Part shown: positions 23,953-36,060 of the stretch, in pieces
Position numbering within the stretch: position 1 is the first letter of the stretch
Layout of the letters: every line of letters begins with the position of its first letter
Origin: Aegilops tauschii subsp. strangulata
Lineage: Eukaryota; Streptophyta; Magnoliopsida; Poales; Poaceae
NCBI RefSeq assembly: GCF_002575655.3
Contig: NC_053037.3
Coordinates: forward strand, 323,605,294-323,669,293
Direction of reading: 5' to 3'
Length of the DNA stretch: 64,000 nt
The notes under the pieces: generated by a model
Database searches by the model: none
What the model was told of the DNA's origin: nothing
Seen by the model: only the letters and a program-made list of their open reading frames with translations
Program-made: the position numbers and the translations under genes

Positions 23953-25566
23953 GAAGCGTTATGACAACGCGGTTGATGTAGTCGTACGTCTTCACGATCA
24001 ACCGATCCTAGCACCGAAAGTACGGCACCTCCGCGATCTGCGCACGCTCGGCTCGGTGACGTCCCACGAACTCACAATCCAGCAGAGCGTCGAGGGAGAG
24101 CTTCGTCAGCACGACGGCGTGATGACGGTGATGATGAAGCTACCGGCGCAGGGCTTCGCCTAAGCACTACGACGATATGACCGAGGTGGATTATGGTGGA
24201 GGAGGGCACCGCACACGGCTAAGAGATCAATGATCAACTTGTGTGTCTATGGGGTGCCCCCTGGCCACGTATATAAAGGATGGAGGGAGGAGGAGGCCGG
24301 CCCTCATAGGGCGCGCCCAAAGTGTGGAGTCCTACTAGGACTCCCTAGTCTAGTAGGATTCCACCTTCCACGTGGAATAGGAAAAGGGGAAGGGAGAAGG
24401 AGAAGGAAGGAAGGGGGCGCCCCCTTTCCCTAGTCCAATTCGGACCAGTCCATGGGGAAGGGGCGCGGACACCCTTGAGGCCTTTCTCTCCTTTCCCGTA
24501 TGGCCCATTAAGGCCCAATACGAATTCCCGTAACTCTCCGGTACTCCGAAAAATACCCGAATCACTCGAAACCTTTCCGATGTCCGAATATAGCCTTCCA
24601 ATATATCGATCTTTATGTCTCGACCATTTCGAGACTAATCGTCATGTCACTGATCTCATCCGGGACTTAGAACAAACTTCAGTCATCAAATCACATAACT
24701 CATAATACAAATCGTCACAGAACGTTAAGCGTGCAGACCCTACGGGTTCGAGAACTATGTAGACATGACCGAGACTCATCTCCGGTCAATAACCAATAGC
24801 GGAACCTGGATGCTCATATTGGTTCCTACATATTCTACGAAGATCTTTATCGGTCAAACCGCATAACAACATACGTTGTTCCCTTTGTCATCGGTATGTT
24901 ACTTGCCCGAGATTCGATCGTCGGTATCTCAATACCTAGTTCAATCTCGTTACCGGCAAGTCTCTTTACTCGTTCCGTAATGCATCATCCCGCAACTAAC
25001 TCATTAGGCACATTGCTTGCAAGGCTTATAGTGATGTGCATTACCTAGAGGGCCCAGAGATACCTCTCCGACAATCGGAGTGACAAATCGTAATCTCGAT
25101 CCATGCCAACTCAAAAAGTACCATCGGAGACACCTTTAGAGAACCTTTATAATCACCCAGTTACATTGTGACGTTTGGTAGAACACAAAGTGTTCCTCCG
25201 GTATTCGGGAGTTGCATAATCTGATAGTCATAGGAACATGTATAAGTCATGAAGAAAGCAATAGCAATATACTAAACGATCAAGTGCTAAGCTAACGGAA
25301 TGGGTCAAGTCAATCACATCATTCTCTAATGATGTGATCCCGTTAATCAAATGACAACTCATGTCTATGGCTAGGAAACTTAACCATCTTTGATTCAACG
25401 AGCTAGTCAAGTAGAGGCATACTAGTGACACTCTGTTTGTCTATGTATCCACACATGTACTAAGTTTCCGGTTAATACAATTCTAGCATGAATAATAAAC
25501 ATTTATCATGATATAAGGAAATATAAATAACAACTTTATTATTGCCTCTAGGGCATATTTCCTTCA
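23953..25566 (-). repeat. 3' LTR of Copia 2, truncated
   Basis: It is homologous to about 30800-32409 but lacks the outer ~111 bp (matching 30689-30799). It keeps the TATA box lost in its partner (TATATAC on minus, about 24269-24277). Confidence 0.9.
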
Positions 25567-26442
25567 GTCTCCCACTTGCACTAGAGTCAATAATCCAGTT
25601 CACATCACCACGTGATTTAACACTAATAGTTCACATCACCATGTGATTAACACCCATAGTTCACATCGCCATGTGACCAACACTCAAAGGGTTTACTAGA
25701 GTCAGTAATCTAGTTCACATCGCCATGTGATTAACACTCAAAGAGTACTAAGGTGTGATCATGTTTTGCTTGTGAGAGAATTTCAGCCAATGGGTCTGTC
25801 ACATTCAGAGCCATATGTATTTTGCAAATTTCTATGTCTACAATGCTCTGCACGGAGCTACTCTAGCTAATTGCTCACACTTTCAATATGTATCCAGATT
25901 GGGACTTAGAGTCATCCAGATCAGTGTCAAAGCTTGCATCGGCGTAACTCTTTACGAAGAACTCTTTATCACCTCCATAATCGAGAAATATCTCTTTATT
26001 TCATTAAGGATAATTTTGACCGCTGTCCAGTGATCCACCCCTAGATCACAATTGTACCCTCTTGCCAAACTCATGGTGAGGTTCACAATAGGTCTGGTAC
26101 ACAACATGGCATGCTTTATAGAACCTATGACTGAAGCATAGGGAATGAATTTTCATTCTCTTTCTATTTTTTGCAATGGTCGGGCATTGAGTCTGACTCA
26201 ACTTTACACCTTGCAACACAAGCAAGAACTCCTTCTCCGACTGTTCCATTTTGAACTACTTCAAAATCTTGTCAAGGTATGTACTCATTGAAAAAACTTA
26301 TCAAGCATCTTGTTCTATCTCTATAGATCTTAATGCTCAATATGTAAGTAGCTTCACTGAGGTCTTTCTTTGAAAAACTCCTTTCAAACACTCCTTTATG
26401 CTTTCCAAAAAAAATTCTACATTATTTCCGATCAACAATATG
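25567..26442 (-). other. Copia 2 3' region with short tandem repeats
   Basis: The purine tract at 25567-25580 (on minus CAAGTGGGAGAC) abuts the LTR. A 30-31-bp unit containing GTTCACATC, a CATGTGA core and AACAC occurs at 25598, 25629, 25659 and 25713. The RNase H part of pol should lie in 25750-26440 but is too decayed for me to recognise. Confidence 0.6.
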
Positions 26443-28260
26443 TCATTCACATATACTTATCAGAAATGATGTAGTGCTCCCACTCACTTTCTTGTAAATA
26501 CAGGCTTCACCGCAAGTCTGTATAAAACTATATGCTTTGATCACACTATCAAAACGTATATTCCAAATCCGAGATGCTTGCACCAGTCCATAGATGGATC
26601 GCTGGAGCTTTGCACACTTTGTTAGCACCTTTTGGATCGACAAAACCTTCTTGTTGTATCATATAAACCTCTTCTTTAAGATATCCGTCAGATGTAGTTT
26701 TGACATCCATTTGCCAGATTTCATAAAATGTGGCAATTGCTAACATGATTCAGATAGACTTTAAGCATCGCTACGAGTGAGAAACTCTCATTGTAGTCAA
26801 CACCTTGAACTTGTCAAAAACCTTTTTCGACAAGTCTAGCTTTGTAGATAGTAACACTACCATCAGTGTCCGTCTTCCTTTTGAAGATCCATTTATTTGT
26901 ATGGCTTGCCGATCATCGGGCAAGTCAATCAAAGTGCACACTTTGTTCTCATACATGGATCCCATCTCAGAATTCATGGCCTCAAGCCATTTCGCGGAAT
27001 CTGGGCTCATCATCGCTTCATCATAGTTCGTAGGTTCGTCATGGTCAAGTAACATGAACTCCAGAATAGGATTACAGTACCACTCTTGTGTGGAACGTAC
27101 TATGGTTGACCTACGAGGTTCGGTAGTCACTTGATCCGAAGCTTCATGATCATCATCATTAACTTCCTCACAAATTGGTGTAAGCATCACTTGAACTGAT
27201 TTCAGTGAAGAAATACTTTCCAATTCGGGAGAAGGTACAATTACCTCATCAAGTTCTAACTTCCTCCCACTCACTTCTTTCGAGAGAAACTCCTTCTCTA
27301 GAAAGGATCCATTCCTAGCAACGAATGTCTTGCCTTCAGATCTGTGATAGAAGGTGTACCCAACAGTCTCCTTTGGGTATCCTATGAAGATACATTTCTC
27401 CAATTTGGGTTTGAGCTTATCAGGTTGAAGCTTTTTCACGTAAGCATCGCAGCCCCAAATTTTAAGAAACAATAACTTGGGTTTCTTACCAGACCACAGT
27501 TCATAAGGTGTCGTCTCAACGGATTTAGATGGTGCCCTATTTAACGTGAATGCGGCTGTCTCTAATGCATAACCCCATAACGACAGTGGTAAATCGTAAA
27601 GAGACATCATAAATCGCACCATATCTAATAAAGTACGGTTATGACGTTCGGACAGACCATTACGCTATGGTGTTGCAGGTAGCGTGAGTTGCGAAACTAT
27701 TCCACATTGTTTCAAATTAAGACCAAACTCGTAACTCAAATATTTGTCTCAGCGATCAGATCGTAGAAACTTTATTTTCTTGTTACGATGATTTTCCACT
27801 TCACTCTGAAATTCTTGAACTTTTCAAAATTTTCAGACTTATGTTTCATCAAGTAGATATACCCATATATGCTCAAATCATCTGTGAAGGTTAGAAAATA
27901 ACGATACCCGCTGCGAGCCTCAACACTCATCGGACCGCATACATCAGTATGTATTATTTCCAATAAGTCTGTTGCTCGCGCCATTGTTCTGGAGAACGGA
28001 GTCTTAGTCATCTTGACCATGAGGCATGGTTCGCAAGCATCAAGTGATTCATAACCAAGTGATTCCAAAAGCCCATCAGCATGGAGTTTCTTCATGCGCT
28101 TTACACCAATATGACCTAAACGGCAGTGCCACAAATAAGTTGCACTATCATTATTAACTTTGCATCTTTTGGCTTCAATATTATGAATATGTGTATCACT
28201 ATGATCGAGATCCAACAAACTATTTTCATTGGGTGTATGACCATCAAAGGTTTTATTCAC
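26443..28260 (-). pseudogene. pol: Copia 2 pol: integrase and reverse transcriptase pseudogene
   Basis: Order on minus: the GAG-pre-integrase and zinc-binding part (YLWHCRLGHIGVKRMKKLH, CEPCLMVKMTKTPF; 28140-27990); the integrase core with HTDVCGPM and FTDDLS (first two acidic sites; 27970-27850); the integrase C-terminal part (LNRAPSKSVETTPYELW, IFIGYP; 27540-27370); then the start of the RVT_2 reverse transcriptase (WLEAMNSEMGSMYENKVC at about 26970; IWQMDVKT near 26710; EEVYMIQQEGFVDPKGANKVCK). It is broken by frame changes at about 27630-27770, 26760 and 26640, and the motif after MDVKT is mutated. It would encode the copia polyprotein that makes and integrates cDNA; it cannot do so now. 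Confidence 0.88.
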
Positions 28261-28501
28261 GTAAACAGAACAACAATTATTTTCTGACTTTAAATGAATA
28301 ACCGTATTGCAATAAACATGATCAAATCATATTCATGCTCAACGCAAACACCAAATAACATTTATTTAGGTTCGACACTAATCCCGAAAGTATAGGGAGT
28401 GTGTGATGATGATCATATCAATCTTGTAACTACTTCCAACACACATCGTCACTTCACCCTTAACTAGTCTTTGTTCATTCTGCAACTCCCGTTTCGAGTT
28501 A

Positions 28502-29383
28502 CTAATCTTTAGCAACTGAACTAGTATCAAATACTGAGGGGTTGCTATAAACACTAGTAAAGTACACATCAATAACATGTATATCAAATATACCTTTGTT
28601 CACTTTGCCATCCTTCTTATCCGCCAAATACTTGGGGCAGTTCCACTTCCAGTGACCATTTTCTTTGCAGTAGAAGCACTCAGTTTCAGGCTTAAGTCTA
28701 GCTTTGGGTTTCTTCACGGGAGTGACAACTTGTTTGTCATTCTTCTTGAAGTTCCCTTTCTATTCTTTTTCCATTTTTCTTGAAACTAGTGGTCTTGTAA
28801 ACCATCAACACTTGATGCTCTTTCATGATTTCTACCTTCGCCAATTTCAACATCGCGAAGAGCTCGGGAATTACTTTCGTCATCCCTTGCGTACTATAGT
28901 TCATCACAAAGTTCTAGTAACTTGGTGATAGTGACTAGAGAATTTTGTCAATTACTATCTTATCTAGAAGATTAACTCCCACTTGATTCAAGCAATTGTA
29001 GTACCTAGACAATCTGAGCACATGCTCACTGGTTGAGCCATTCTCCTCCATTTTGTAGGCAAAGTACTGTCAGAGGTTTCATACCTCTCGACACGGGCAT
29101 GAGTATGAAATACCAATTTCAACTCTTGGAACATCATATATGCTCCGTGGCGTTCAAAACATTTTTGAAGTCCCGGTTCTAAGCTGTAAAGCATGGTGCA
29201 CTAAACTATCAAGTAGTCATCATACCGAGCTTTTGTAATAACGTTCATAACGTTTACATTTGCTCCTGCAATAGGTCTGTCACCTAGCGGTGCATCAAGG
29301 ACATAATTTTTCTGTGCCGCAATGAGGAAAATCCTCAGATCACGGACCAAGTCCGCATCATTGCTACTAACATATTTCAACAT
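28502..29383 (-). pseudogene. gag: Copia 2 gag pseudogene with CCHC knuckle
   Basis: It starts at the minus ATG at 29383 (MLKYVSSNDADLVRDL). It carries the capsid (UBN2-type) region with LYSLEPGLQKCFERHGAY and ELKLVFHTHARVERYETSD, and ends with the knuckle CFYCKENGHWKWNC near 28680-28640 (C-x2-C-x4-H-x4-C). There is a stop after residue 60 and frame losses in 28720-28990. The same protein, less decayed in the capsid part, is in Copia 3 at 61117-61888, which supports one family. Confidence 0.85.
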
Positions 29384-30674
29384 AGTTTTTCTCTAGGAAC
29401 ATATTAAAATAAACGGGGAGCAACATCGTGAGCTATTGATCTACAACATAGTTATGCAGATACTATGAGGACTAAGTTCATGATAAATTAAAGTTCAATT
29501 AATCATATTACTAAAGAACTCCCACTTAGATAGACATCCCTCTAATCATCTAAGTGATCACGTGATGCAAATCAACTAAACCATGTCCGATCATCACGTG
29601 AGATGGAGTAGTTTTCAATGGTGAACATCACTATGTTGATCATATCTACTATATGATTCACGCTCGACCTTTCGGTCTCCAGTGTTCCGAGGCCATATCT
29701 GCATATGCTAGGCTCGTCGAGTTTAACCCAAGTATTCTGCGTGTGCAAAACTGGCTTGCACCCATTGTATGTGAACGTAGAGCTTATCACACCCGATCAT
29801 CACGTGGTGTCTCGGCATGAAGAACTGTCGCAACGGTGCCTACTCAGGGAGAACACTTATACCTTGAAATTTCAGTAAGGGATCATCTTATAAAGCTACC
29901 GCCGAACCAAGAAAAATAAGATGTATAAAAGATAAACATCACATGCAATCAAAGTATGTGACATGATATGGCCATCATCATCTTGTGCCTTTGATCTCCA
30001 TCTCCAAAGTACCGTCATGATTTCTATCGTCGCCAGCATGACACCATGATCTCTATCATCTTGATCTCTATCAACGCGCCATCATATGGTCGTCTCGCCA
30101 ACTATTGCTTTTGCAACTATTGCTATCGCATAGCGATAAAGTAAAGCAATTACATGGCACTTGCATCTTATGCAATAAAGAGACAACCATAAGGCTCCTG
30201 CGAGTTGCCGACAATTTCAACAAAACATGATCATCTCATACAACAATTTATATATCATCACGTCTTGACCATATCACATCACAACATGCCTTGCAAAAAC
30301 AAGTTAGACGTCCTCTACTTTGTTGTTGCAAGTTTTACGTGGCTGCTACGGGCTGAGCAAGAACCGTTCTAACCTACGCATCAAAACCACAACAATTTTT
30401 CGTCAAGTATGTGCTGTTTTAACCTTCAACAAGGACCGGGCGTAGCCACACTCGATTCAACTAAAGTTGGAGAAACTGACACCTGCTAGCCACCTGTGTG
30501 CGAAGCACGTCGGTAGAACCAGTCTCGCGTAAGCGTACGCGTAATGTCGGTCCGGGCCGCTTCATCCAACAATACCGCCGAATCAAAGTATGACATGCTG
30601 GTAAGCAGTATGACTATTATCGCCCACAACTCACTTGTGTTCTACTCGTGCATATAACATCTACGCATAAACCT
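29384..30674 (-). other. Copia 2 leader region
   Basis: About 1.3 kb between primer site and gag without a gene. It is collinear with 59801-61116 of Copia 3 (for example the tract at 29650-29780 matches 60715-60880 reversed), so it is a conserved untranslated leader, likely holding packaging signals. Confidence 0.7.
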
Positions 30675-30687
30675 GGCTCAGATGCCA
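30675..30687 (-). other. Primer-binding site of Copia 2
   Basis: On minus it is TGGCATCTGAGCC, one base from the LTR. It is near the initiator-Met tRNA complement TGGTATCAGAGCC. Confidence 0.85.
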
Positions 30688-30688
30688 C

Positions 30689-32409
30689 TGTTGGGCAACG
30701 TAGTAATTTCAAAATTTTCCTACGCACACGCAAGATCATGGTGATGCATAGCAATGAGAGGGGAGAGTGTTGTCTATGTACCCTCGTAGACCGTAAGCAG
30801 AAGCGTTATGACAACGCGGTTGATGTAGTCGTACGTCTTCACGATCGACCGATCCTAGCACCGAAAGTACGGCACCTCCGCGATCCGCACACGTTCGGCT
30901 CGGTGACGTCCCACGAACTCACAATCCAGCAGAGTGTCAAGGGAGAGCTTCATCAGCACGACGGCGTGATGACGGTGATGATGAAGCTACCGGCGTAGGG
31001 CTTCGCCTAAGCACTACGACGATGTGACTGAGGTGGATTATGGTGGAGGAGGGCACCGCACACGGCTAAGAGATCAATGATCAACTTGTGTGTCTATGGG
31101 GTGCCCCCTGGCCACTAAAGGATGGAGGGAGGAGGAGGCCGGCCCTCATAGGGCGCGCCCAAAGCGTGGAGTCCTACTAGGACTCCCTACTCCTAGTAGG
31201 ATTCCACCTCCCACATGGAATAGGAAAAGGGGAAGGGAGAAGGAGAAGGAAGGAAGGGGGCGCCCCCTTTCCCTAGTCCAATTCGGACCAGTCCATGGGG
31301 AAGGGGCGCGGCCACCCTTGAGGCCTTTCTCTCCTTTCCCGTATGGCCCATTAAGGCCCAATACGAATTCCCATAAGTCTCCGGTACTCCGAAAAATACC
31401 CGAGTCACTCGGAACCTTTCCGTTGTCCGAATATAGCCTTTCAATATATCGATCTTTACGTCTCGACCATTTCGAGACTCCTCGTCATGTCCCCGATCTC
31501 ATCCGGGAGTACGAACAAACTTCGGTCATCAAATAACATAACTCATAATACAAATCGTCACAGAACGTTAAGCGTGTGGACCCTATGGGTTCGAGAACTA
31601 TGTAGACATGACCGAGACTCATCTCCGGTCAATAACCAATAGCGGAACCTGGATGCTCATATTGGTTCCTACATATTCTACGAAGATCTTTATCGGTCAA
31701 ACCGCATAACAACATACGTTGTTCCCTTTGTCATCGGTATGTTACTTTCCCGAGATTCGATCGTCGGTATCTCAATACCTAGTTCAATCTCGTTACCGGA
31801 AAGTCTCTTTACTCATTCCGTAATGCATCATCCCGCAACTAACTCATTAGGCACATTGCTTGCAAGGCTTATAGTGATGTGCATTACCGAGAGGGCCTAG
31901 AGATACCTCTCCGACAATCGGAGTGACAAATCCTAATCTTGATCTATGCCAACTCAACAAGTACCATCGGAGACACCTGTAGAGCACCTTTATAATCACT
32001 CAGTTATGTTATGATGTTTGGTAGAACACAAAGTGTTCCTCCGGTATTCGGGAGTTGCATAATGTCATAGTCATAGGAACATGTGTAAGTCATGGAGAAA
32101 GCAATAGCAATATACTAAACGATCAAGTGCTAAGCTAACGGAATGGGTCAAGTCAATCACATCATTCTCTAATGATGTGATCCCGTTAATCAAATGAAAA
32201 CTCATGTTTATGGCTAGGAAACTTAACCATCTTTGATTCAACGAGCTAGTCAAGTAGAGCCATACTAGCGACACTCTGTTTGTCTGTGTATCCACACATG
32301 TACTAAGTTTCCGGTTAATACAATTCTAGCATGAATAATAAACATTTATCATGATATAAGGAAATATAAATAACAAATTTATTATTGCCTCTAGGGCATA
32401 TTTCCTTCA
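30689..32409 (-). repeat. 5' LTR of Copia 2 (complete, 1721 bp)
   Basis: In plus order it runs TGTTGGGCAACG ... TTTCCTTCA. Around 31114-31120 it reads GGCCACTAAAGG where the other LTR has GGCCACGTATATAAAGG, so five bases including the TATA core are missing. CACTA sequence resumes at 32410. Confidence 0.92.
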
Positions 32410-33339
32410 GCTGGGGGGGTGAATGAACAGTTCCCGGTGGGGGTGGATGAATAGGACCTCGTGGTGTTGCCTCTGGATGAACAGGACCCCGATCGATCGG
32501 GCCGGTTGGGGCTGTGGAGGCTGGAGGGGTCGACGGTGGAGATGAACAGTATCCCGTGGAGTCCCGTTTTGCGGTATGCCACACCCCTCCCGATGAACAA
32601 GACCCCCGTTTTGACCGTAGCGCTCCAACACAAGTCTGTTTCCTCCATTTTGCGGTACGCCATTCCCGTCCCGATCAACAAGACCCCGTTTCGACCGTAG
32701 GAGGTCCAACACAAGTCCGTTTCCTTCGTTTTGCTGTACGCCAGACCCCTCCCGATGAACATGATCCCGTTTCGACCGTGGCCGGTCGAACACAAGGCCG
32801 TTTCCTCCGTTCTACGGTACGCCAGGCCTCGTTTCCATCGGCTATTCCGTCCAAGCCGGTTGGCTCCCACGCGTTCTGTTGCCTCCCGATGAACACGACG
32901 CATTCTGTTGCCTCCCCATGAACACGACGATGACACAGTTTCTCCGTTCCGACCCAGCCATGTACACGAGCCCTGGCCATACGTATGCGCGAGTAGGCGT
33001 TCAAGACCCTGCCCGTATGTACGTACATGGCCGTATTTTGTTTCTTGCACACTGGCCGTTTACGTATGTGTACATGCTACGTGCGCGCCTCTACTATGAC
33101 ACGTGCACGCCTCTACGTCGACCAGTATGTACGTACACGTTCACGACCAGAATGACAATGCTACGTACGCTTCGACCAGGTGGCTCCCAACTGTCAGGCA
33201 CTTCCTTCCGTGCGAAGATGTAGCTAGTGGGTCCCAGCAGTCAGGGGGGCGAATCATTTTTTTTGCCCGGATGCACTTCCTTGCGTGCGAAGATGTAGCT
33301 GGTGGGTCCTAGCAGTCAGGGGGGAAACGTTTTTTCGCG
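32410..33339. other. CACTA left arm, GATGAACA-rich
   Basis: Sub-terminal DNA rich in the motif GATGAACA followed by A/G and CCCC, which recurs many times up to 32930. The part 32990-33180 is rich in GTACGTAC-like palindromes. Long ORFs on both strands (for example minus 32391-33050) are by-products of the 81-bp repeat. Confidence 0.7.
32568..32825. repeat. 81-bp tandem repeat, three copies plus
   Basis: GCGGTA-type landmarks lie at 32571, 32652, 32733 and 32814, a strict 81-bp spacing. Each unit holds CCCGATGAACA, GTTTTGACCGTAG and CCAACACAAG. Sub-terminal repeats of CACTA elements are known transposase binding sites; that role here is inference. Confidence 0.88.
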
Positions 33340-36060
33340 AAATACGGTGGCCCGTCCAGTGGGCCCCTGCTGTCGGGTGGAGGAATAATTATTTTGCACG
33401 TAATAAGGAGGCACTTCCTTGTGGCCGTCGTGGACCCAGCTGTCAGCCTCTCCACGTACAGTACTCTTCTGATGGAAGTCGTTCCTTGACCAGGTTGACC
33501 ACGCCGCGCCGAGAGCACCAGGGCGGTGGACGACGACGAGGCCTAGGAAGGGGACGACGCGAAGCCGGGGAAGACGCGACAGCGGAAGCCCGCGCGGAGA
33601 GGAGTACGAGGGTTCACTGGTTCGGCTGCGGTGTGAGGCTGCCGTCGCCGCAGGGCCTGGCCAGCGGTGGGAATAGTAGGGCGGTGAGGCCTCCGCGGCA
33701 GCACAACCGGCCACGGGAGGCAGGAGCATGCGGCACGACCGGCGCTGCTTTGGGTGGCTGGAGCAAGAAGACCAGAGGTTGAAGAAGCACTATGGCCGTT
33801 GGATGGACATCGTACGGTCACTGGATCTAGAATCGTTCATATTGACTAAGTTGACAAAGCACTCCATCCTCGTCAACTTAGTAGGCCCACAAGTCAGCCT
33901 CCCACCAAGGTGGGTCCCAACTAGCAGGGGGAGTATTCATTTTTTTGTGCATAAAAAGGAGGCACTTCCGGTGGGTCCGAGCTGACAGCGGGGGGAACAT
34001 TTTTTCGCGAAATACGGTGGCCCGTCCGGTGGGTCCCAGCAGTCAGGGGGGAAACATTTTTTCGCCAAATACGGTGGCCCGTCCAGTGGATCCCTGCTGT
34101 CAGGTGGAGGAATAATTTTTTGTGCGTAATAAGGAGCCAATTCCTTGCGGCTGCCGTGGACCCAGCTGTCAGCCTATCAACGTACAGTACTCTTCTGATA
34201 GAAGTCATTCCTTGACCATGTTGACCATGCCGCGCCGAGAGCACCAGGGCGGTGGACGACGGCGAGGCCTAGGAAGGGGACGACACGGAGCCAGGGAAGA
34301 CGCGGCAGTGGATGCCCACGCGTAGAGGAGTATGAGGGTTCACTGGTTCGGCTGCGGTGTGAGGCTGCCGTCATCGCAGAATAACTAGGGGTGTGGGTGA
34401 GTAGAGGGATGGCCTGGCCAGCGGTGGGAGTAGTAGGGGGCGGTGAGGCCTCTGCAACATCACAGCCGGCCACGGGAGGTAGGAGCACGCGGCACGACCG
34501 GCGCTGGTTTGGGCGGCTGGAGCAAGAAGACCAGAGGTTGAAGAAGCACTACGGCCGTTGGATGGACATCGTACGGTCACTGGAGCTAGAATCGTTCATA
34601 TTGACTAAGTTGACAAAGCCCTCCGTCCCCGTCAACTTAGTAGGCCCACAAGTCAGCCTCCCACAAGGTGGGTCCCAGCTAGGAGGAGGAGTATTCATTT
34701 TTTTCTGCGTAATAAGGAGGCACTTCCGGTGGGTCTGAGCTGACAGCGGAGGGAACATTTTTTTGCGAAATACGGTGGCCCGTCTGGTGGGTCCCAACAG
34801 TCAGGGGGAAACGTTTTTTCGCAAAATACGGTGGCCCGTCGGGTGGGTCCCTGCTGTCAGGTGGAGGAATCATTATTTTCCGCGTAATAGAGGGCACTTC
34901 CTTGCTGCGGCCGTGGACCCAGCTGTCAGCCTCTCCACATACAGTACATTTCCGATGGAAGTTGTTCCTTGATCATGTTGACCACACCGCGTTCCATTGC
35001 ATGCATGCGTCCATGGGCGTGGTGCGTCCCCACTATCAGCCTCTCACGTACATTCATTTTTCGATGACTCTCGGTTGTTGACCACGTTGACCACACCGTG
35101 CCGAGCGCACCAAGGCCGGTGGACGACGGCGAGGCCCCAGACTGGAACGACCCGGAGATGGGGAAGACGGGGCAGTGGAGTCGCAGATGGAGAGGAGTGG
35201 GAAACTTGACTGGTTCGGGTGCGTGGCAGCATAGCCGCGGTGCCGCCCACGGGAGACAGGAGAAAGAACAGAGGTTGAAGAAGGAGCACGGCTGTTGGAT
35301 TAACATCCAACGGTCCAGCTGCTAGAATCATTTGTTGATTAAGTTGACAAAGCCCTGCGTACACGTCCGCTTAGTAGGCCCACAAGTCAGCCACCAAATT
35401 TGACGGGTCCCAGCTGTCAACGGGAGGAATAATTTTTTTCGCATAACAAGGAGGCACTTCCTTCCGTCCGAAGATACAACCGGTGGGTCCCAGCTGTCAG
35501 GTGGAGGAAACAATTTTTTAGCTTAATAAGGAGGAACTTTCCTTGCGTGCGACCATGGACCTCATGGGTCCCAACCGTCAGGCTCTCCACATACAGTCCT
35601 CTTCCGACGACTCTCGTTTGTTGACCACGCCGCACCGAGCACAGCGAGGCGGTGGACGACGGTGAGGCCCCGGACGGGAACGACTCGGAGATGTGAAGAT
35701 GCGGCAGTGGAGACGCAGATTGAGAGGAGGAGAAGGGTTATAACTAGTACTGGTGCGGCGTGGGGCTGCAGTCGGTGGAGAATAACATGAGGTGTGGAGG
35801 GGTGGAGGGATAGCCTGGCCGGTGGTGGGGTAGCACTTCGCAGCGATGCGTGCTAAGCAGAGCTGCTAGCCGCCGGAGGCCGGACCAGGCAGTCCCGGCG
35901 ATGCTGGAGGAAGAAGACGCGAGATTGAAGGTGCATGTCGGCCGTTGGATATAAATCCAATGGTTGTGGATGTCATAATCATTTGTTGACCAAGTTGACA
36001 ATGCCCTGCGTAGGCTTCGACCTATTGGCCCACATGTCAGCCTGCAAAAATGTGGCATAT
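33340..36060. repeat. Large tandem repeat of about 730-760 bp, roughly four copies
   Basis: The landmark TGGACCCAGCTGTCAGCC occurs at 33431 and 34157 and, after one change or none, at 34914; weaker copies begin near 35010 and 35553. Each unit also holds TGGTGGACGACGGCGAGGCC-like, GAAGACCAGAGGTTGAAG and CCGTTGGATGGACATC blocks. Copies at the left are most alike and those at the right are shorter and more diverged. All ORFs here repeat with the unit and look non-coding. Confidence 0.85.

Larger units (their letters stand above)
23953..32409 (-). mobile_element. Copia-type LTR retrotransposon 2, nested in CACTA
   Basis: LTRs lie at 23953-25566 (truncated) and 30689-32409 (complete). The minus orientation is shown by the primer site next to the right LTR and the purine tract next to the left LTR. 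The interior keeps gag, integrase and reverse-transcriptase remnants in Copia order. The LTRs differ by many substitutions and small gaps, so it is older than Copia 1. LTR ends (TGAAGGAAATATGCCC on minus) match Copia 3, so both are one family, probably of the BARE/Angela group. Confidence 0.92.

Noticed and set aside
25598..25745. CRISPR-like regular repeats
   Set aside because: Four diverged 30-bp units without unique spacers, inside a plant retrotransposon.
32391..33050. 219-codon minus-strand ORF
   Set aside because: It spans an LTR end and the 81-bp tandem repeat; frames stay open because 81 is a multiple of three. No family features.
33285..34580. Several 100-165-codon ORFs on both strands
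   Set aside because: They repeat with the ~730-bp tandem unit, are GC-rich and have no conserved domain.
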